Shown here: piece by piece, positions 21,216-24,567 of the stretch
Layout: each line of letters begins with the position of its first letter
Numbering within the stretch: position 1 is the first letter of the stretch
NCBI RefSeq assembly: GCF_001039355.2
Contig: NW_019775880.1
Location: forward strand, 804,238 to 828,804
Source of the DNA: Lingula anatina
Taxonomy: Eukaryota > Brachiopoda > Lingulata > Lingulida > Lingulidae
DNA length: 24,567 nt
Direction of reading: 5' to 3'
Notes under the pieces: generated by a model
What the model was told of the DNA's origin: nothing
The model's input: the letters and a program-made list of their open reading frames with translations, nothing else
Database searches by the model: none
Program-made: the position numbers and the translations under genes

Positions 21216-22223
21216 TTTTTTTTGTGCTGGTTTTCCTGTTTATCCTTCTTAGCTTTCCAATTTTATTACTAATTTTTTCTATATTTGTGGGAACTTTCGT
21301 ATAGTGTATAGAGATAGTTACAGGGTTAGTGGTGTTGTTATCAGTGCTGGGTGGGATGGAGTTTTCGTAAACCCTGAGTTATTCCTGCTCCAAAAATCAA
21401 TTGTTGAGAGCTCTTGAGTTATTAATTTTTTCACATTCTTGCTCTGAGATTTAGCCAGGAATTTGTTCAAGACAGTGCTCTGGAAAACATAACAATGTGT
21501 GTAGTAAATTGTTGTTTTTGTGGCAAAGTCATTCAGACAAACAACATTTATTGTATTGATTTAGTAACATGTATTATTTTTGCTAAACTACAAACAAGTT
21601 GGGTTTTCATTTCAGATACAACCAGATATGATCAGTTTGGATACGGGTGCTCTGGGGAAAATTGACACTAAAACTCTCCAGGAAAAAATTGAAGAGAGGA
21701 ACAAACTTCTTGTAAGTGTTTACATGTGTATTTAAGGTCTAACCATCAAGGTAATGAGACCATGCAGGATGAGTAAAGTGTCTGTGGATGGTTAAAGAAT
21801 TAAACTTTTTGTACTTTACCCCCAGTTATTTCTTACAGTGTAATTATGTACATTTTATATTGCCCTTGCTCTTTTTTATGCTGAACTTTTTTGTAAAAAA
21901 AAAAGTGACATTTGAAAAATTTCAGTTCATCATTGTTATTCGCAATGCAGTTGTAAAGCTTACTATATTTGTTATATTTCCAATAGTTCCTGAAGCCCCA
22001 GAAAATAGACTTTGAACCAAAATACAAAATGAAAGGCAAAAGTAAAGGAAAGAAGCACATACAGAGGAAGAAGGGTGTCATGGAACAGGAGAAGAAAGAG
22101 ACAATCAGAAAAATTGTACAGCTTCGGCAAGAAGATAAGAGAGAAAAACTTAAAAATGATAAACGTTACTTTGGACCAAAAAGTGTTCTTGATAGATTTA
22201 AGAAAAAAAGTGAGGCAACATGA
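17871..22223 (+). CDS. WDR46: Second, incomplete copy of WDR46 (exons 6-14 without exon 8)
   Basis: Exon equivalents are 17871-18011 (exon 6, 5' truncated), 18516-18666, 19455-19554, 19945-20098, 20648-20795, 21062-21156, 21616-21711 and 21987-22223. The first two are exons 6 and 7; the rest are exons 9-14. Splice sites and phases are kept. Over about 370 shared codons I count only two amino-acid changes (Met to Val at the exon 9/10 join, and Glu to Lys in the tail), while introns differ by many substitutions and indels. Exon 8 is missing and is replaced by a minisatellite and an N; joining exon 7 to 9 would shift the frame. There is no promoter or N-terminus. It is best read as the other haplotype misplaced in tandem, or else a truncated duplicate. 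Confidence 0.9.
18385..18433 (+). repeat. Short tandem duplication in the copy-2 intron
   Basis: A T-run followed by CCCAGTGATG or TCCAGTGATG occurs twice within about 50 bases. It is absent from the corresponding copy-1 intron, so it is a difference between the two copies. Confidence 0.55.
19045..19444 (+). repeat. 61-bp minisatellite with 122-bp dimer pattern replacing WDR46 exon 8
   Basis: After a leading CCCAGCAGGCACTCAACG and some irregular TTGATTCAAC sequence, six units start at 19105, 19166, 19227, 19288, 19349 and 19410, exactly 61 bp apart. Units 2 and 4 match each other best, as do 3 and 5, so the array evolved as a two-unit (122-bp) repeat. Each unit carries CAATGTTGA and TCAACATTG as inverted arms around a TTGAT-A-GATCAA core, so it can fold. 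The array ends at the N at 19445, so its true length is unknown. Confidence 0.92.
19977..20413 (+). repeat. 218-bp perfect direct repeat around a single N (assembly join)
   Basis: 19977-20194 and 20196-20413 are identical as read, separated only by the N at 20195. The repeat starts inside exon 10 and ends in the intron, so it makes a spare partial exon 10. Absence of any difference, while copy 1 and copy 2 differ at several percent, points to unmerged contig ends rather than biology. Confidence 0.93.
20844..20911 (+). repeat. (GT)n(GA)n microsatellite, second copy
   Basis: Fifty-one bases of GT followed by GA repeats, in the same intron position as the array at 9038. The length differs between copies. 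Confidence 0.95.
21177..21214 (+). repeat. 38-base T run in copy-2 intron 12
   Basis: An uninterrupted T run occurs where copy 1 has only short T stretches near 9393-9412. It is a slippage expansion or a sequencing-prone homopolymer. Confidence 0.9.
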
Positions 22224-22308
22224 TGGGTTATGTACCAAAAAATGTAAAAATCTTTTTTATTTACGGTTCATTTTTATTTATAACTTAACACATGGGTTAA
22301 CTCATAAA

Positions 22309-22314
22309 AATAAA
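22309..22314 (+). terminator. Polyadenylation signal of WDR46 second copy
   Basis: AATAAA 86 bases after the stop, at the same place as in copy 1. Confidence 0.5.
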
Positions 22315-22696
22315 CAATACTTTTTGCCTATTGTTGTATAAATGTGGTCTTTCTATCTGTAAACTTCTCGTAACTTTGGCATGCATTTTGTTACATGTGA
22401 ATATAAAATGTGATGCTGTCTTCAGTCTTGTATAAACAACTTATATTAATAACATTCTGATCAGCTCATAAACCTGCATGTTGGAGTTAATCTGCTGTAT
22501 TCTAAACATCAAACACATTTGTTAATATAAGCTGCACAGAGAGGGGATTACTGTAATAAAACTAGATATATGTTCAACAAACAGTAAATGATACTGAAGA
22601 TATAAAAACCAAGGTGATTCTGAACAGCTCATAGCTGACAATGCGCCAGTCAGAGTCCCGTCTTCCATCTCAGGCTACACAAATAATGCTAAAAAA

Positions 22697-24567
22697 TTAC
22701 AAACAGTCCAATGCCAAAGTAGTATCAAATATGTGATAAAGCCGTTCTCCGTTTAGACCATTGTATGACAGCAGACAACATTCCAGCCATGGTTTTTGCT
22801 CACTTCTTCCTGGCCTTGGGGACAATTCCTTTAACTGTCCTTCCACAAACCTCACTCCATCCTCCTGCCAGATGAGTGTTTCAGGAGAAATGTCATTCAG
22901 GAAAGTGACCTAACGAATAACAGGAAATAGAATACTTTTTATCCATTTCATTGATAGAATTATGTACTATAAAATGGCTGAACAGATATATTGCTTAAAT
23001 ATTTATTTGTTTCATTTGACATACATACCAGGAAAAAAAGTAATTGCATTTCAACCCCCCCCCCTCCCCTCCCAAAAAAAATAAATGCTCTTTAAACCAA
23101 ATAAAGCATATATCACCAATGGTCATATAACACATTTTTCACTCAATGAACCCTTACTGCATGCTGCTTCCAGATTCTGGCCACCAGCCAGCCAGTCCCA
23201 TCCTCCAGTAAAAACTCCATCATGTACACATATTCAAGCTCCTGCCCATTGACCACTACCTGACCATCTGTGCTGGTCACTTCAGTCCCGGCACTGGTCA
23301 CCCTGGTTACTGACCACTCGGAACTGGTTGCTGCTGAGATTGACCTTTGGTCACACTGAGGACAGGAATAGTAAGGAACTTTATCCTGTACTCTGCTGGG
23401 AACGTGCTCCGTAAGCCATTTGGAGTCTGGAACTGCCCTGGTGGAAATAAGTGCAAGTAGTTTACACAGAAAAAGTGAAAGTGAAAGTAGAAACCACTTG
23501 ACAGTGCCCAGAAGTGCTCCTTTACACTGGCATCTTTATATACAGCTTCAAATTCACTAATGAATGGTATTTTTATACAGCTTGAAACTGACTACATTTC
23601 TATTAAAAATGACACGGGTCAAGAGGTGTGCTTCACAAGAAAACTTTAGACAGAAAGTGGGTCCTAACTTTGAAAACAAAAACAGGCACAATATTACATT
23701 TCATTGGACTACTGGTGTTGCCGATCTATCTGTGCTCAAATAAAACCAATTTCATAAATCTTTTTTATTTTTTTAGTGTGTGTGTGTAGGAGAGAGAGAG
23801 ATAGAGAGAGATGACCCAGTTTTTCCAGACTCCACATACTTACAAGTAATGGCACATAGGGCACGTCAGTCGTATGTATGGAGGCTGCTTGGGTTGGTAG
23901 TCCAGGACCTGGGCAAGAACTCGGAACGTGTGGGGAACGCTGTGATGTAAGACTTCTTGTATTGTGGAGATTTCTAAGTGATGGTGCCCGTTGATAACTG
24001 AAACGTCAAATAGACATTTATTTGCCATTCAATGACTATTTCAAAATTAAAGATGACAAAAGATGTCTATGTGGTGCCCCTTTTTAAGTTTATTTGGAAA
24101 TTATTCAATTTATCAAAGTGCCATGTACTTTTACATTATGCTTTAAAGGTAAAATGTAGGAAAATGTATTTTATTTCAGAATTTTCAGATGGGCAGACAA
24201 AGCTTTGCTAAATGTATTAAACAAACGTAATACATATATTAAAAAAAATTAAAATATACGTCAGAGACCAATTTTAATACCTGATGCAGTTTTCAAAAGG
24301 CATCTGTCCACTTTCCTAGCCTGGTTTGGTGTTTTTCTTGGACTATAGGGGGCACCACCAGCCTGGACACCTCCCACTGTGTCTTTGCCACTAGGACTGC
24401 TGTTCAAATCAAGAGACTCGCTCTCATCAATTATGACTACATTTTCTACTCTTGGTTCCGTAGAATGTCCAATACTATGTTCTGCCCTGCTTGACCTCTG
24501 GTCTGCTGTGTCTCTACTTTTTCTTGGGCTTTTTGAAACTCCTTTGGATGTACTGGGTTGGGGAAAA
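22697..24567 (-). CDS. POT1: Second copy of POT1, C-terminal exons only (runs off the window)
   Basis: Minus-strand exons are 22697-22909 (last, with stop), 23158-23437, 23844-23997 and 24281 to the window end (linker exon, incomplete). Lengths, phases and splice sites equal those of copy 1. It encodes the OB3 fold with CPMC and CPQC and the linker with the [11 protein letters not shown] motif. I count about 16 amino-acid replacements in about 309 shared codons, for example Pro to Ser before CPQC, Ala to Glu in HLAIS, and six in the linker. Nothing breaks the frame, so it could be a functional allele or paralogue; its 5' exons lie beyond the window. Confidence 0.92.

Overview
The window is animal nuclear DNA. 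It is AT-rich, its genes are split into many short exons with GT-AG introns, and it carries long CA/GT microsatellites and small inverted-repeat transposons. The protein families are metazoan, and the compact introns and high divergence between duplicated segments suggest a marine invertebrate, possibly a mollusc or another lophotrochozoan; that placement is inference. There is no bacterial, viral or CRISPR content.

Layout. (1) 943-3349, minus strand: the start and kinase core of CDC7 (the DDK kinase that fires replication origins), with glycine loop, HRD and DFG motifs; the exons for the rest of the kinase C-lobe are not visible. (2) 3350-3864: a short head-to-head promoter shared with WDR46. 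(3) 3865-10413, plus strand: a complete 14-exon WDR46/UTP7 (BING4) gene of 611 codons, a small-subunit processome WD40 protein. (4) 10885-17870, minus strand: POT1, the telomere single-strand binding protein, converging on WDR46; eleven exons carry three OB folds and a disordered linker, but its first exon runs into a junction. (5) 17871-24567: a second, incomplete copy of the WDR46-3'/POT1-3' block in the same orientation. It starts in the middle of WDR46 exon 6, lacks exon 8 (replaced by a 61-bp minisatellite and an N) and runs off the right edge inside POT1. (6) 1-435, minus strand: a weakly supported two-exon start of an unrecognised gene.

Three single Ns (13404, 19445, 20195) mark contig joins. 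Two of them are flanked by perfect direct repeats, and the copy-2 junction cuts through coding exons of both genes. The simplest reading is that copy 2 is the other haplotype of the same locus placed in tandem by the assembler; a true segmental duplication is not excluded.

The biology most worth following is in POT1. Its C-terminal OB fold keeps both CxxC zinc pairs but appears to lack the Holliday-junction-resolvase-like insertion found in human POT1. Its linker carries a SUMO-interaction-type motif and repeated S-P-x-K sites. Across the duplicated block POT1 changes its protein sequence far more than WDR46. CDC7, WDR46 and POT1 act in different processes (origin firing, ribosome assembly, telomere protection); the sequence shows shared regulatory DNA only for CDC7/WDR46.
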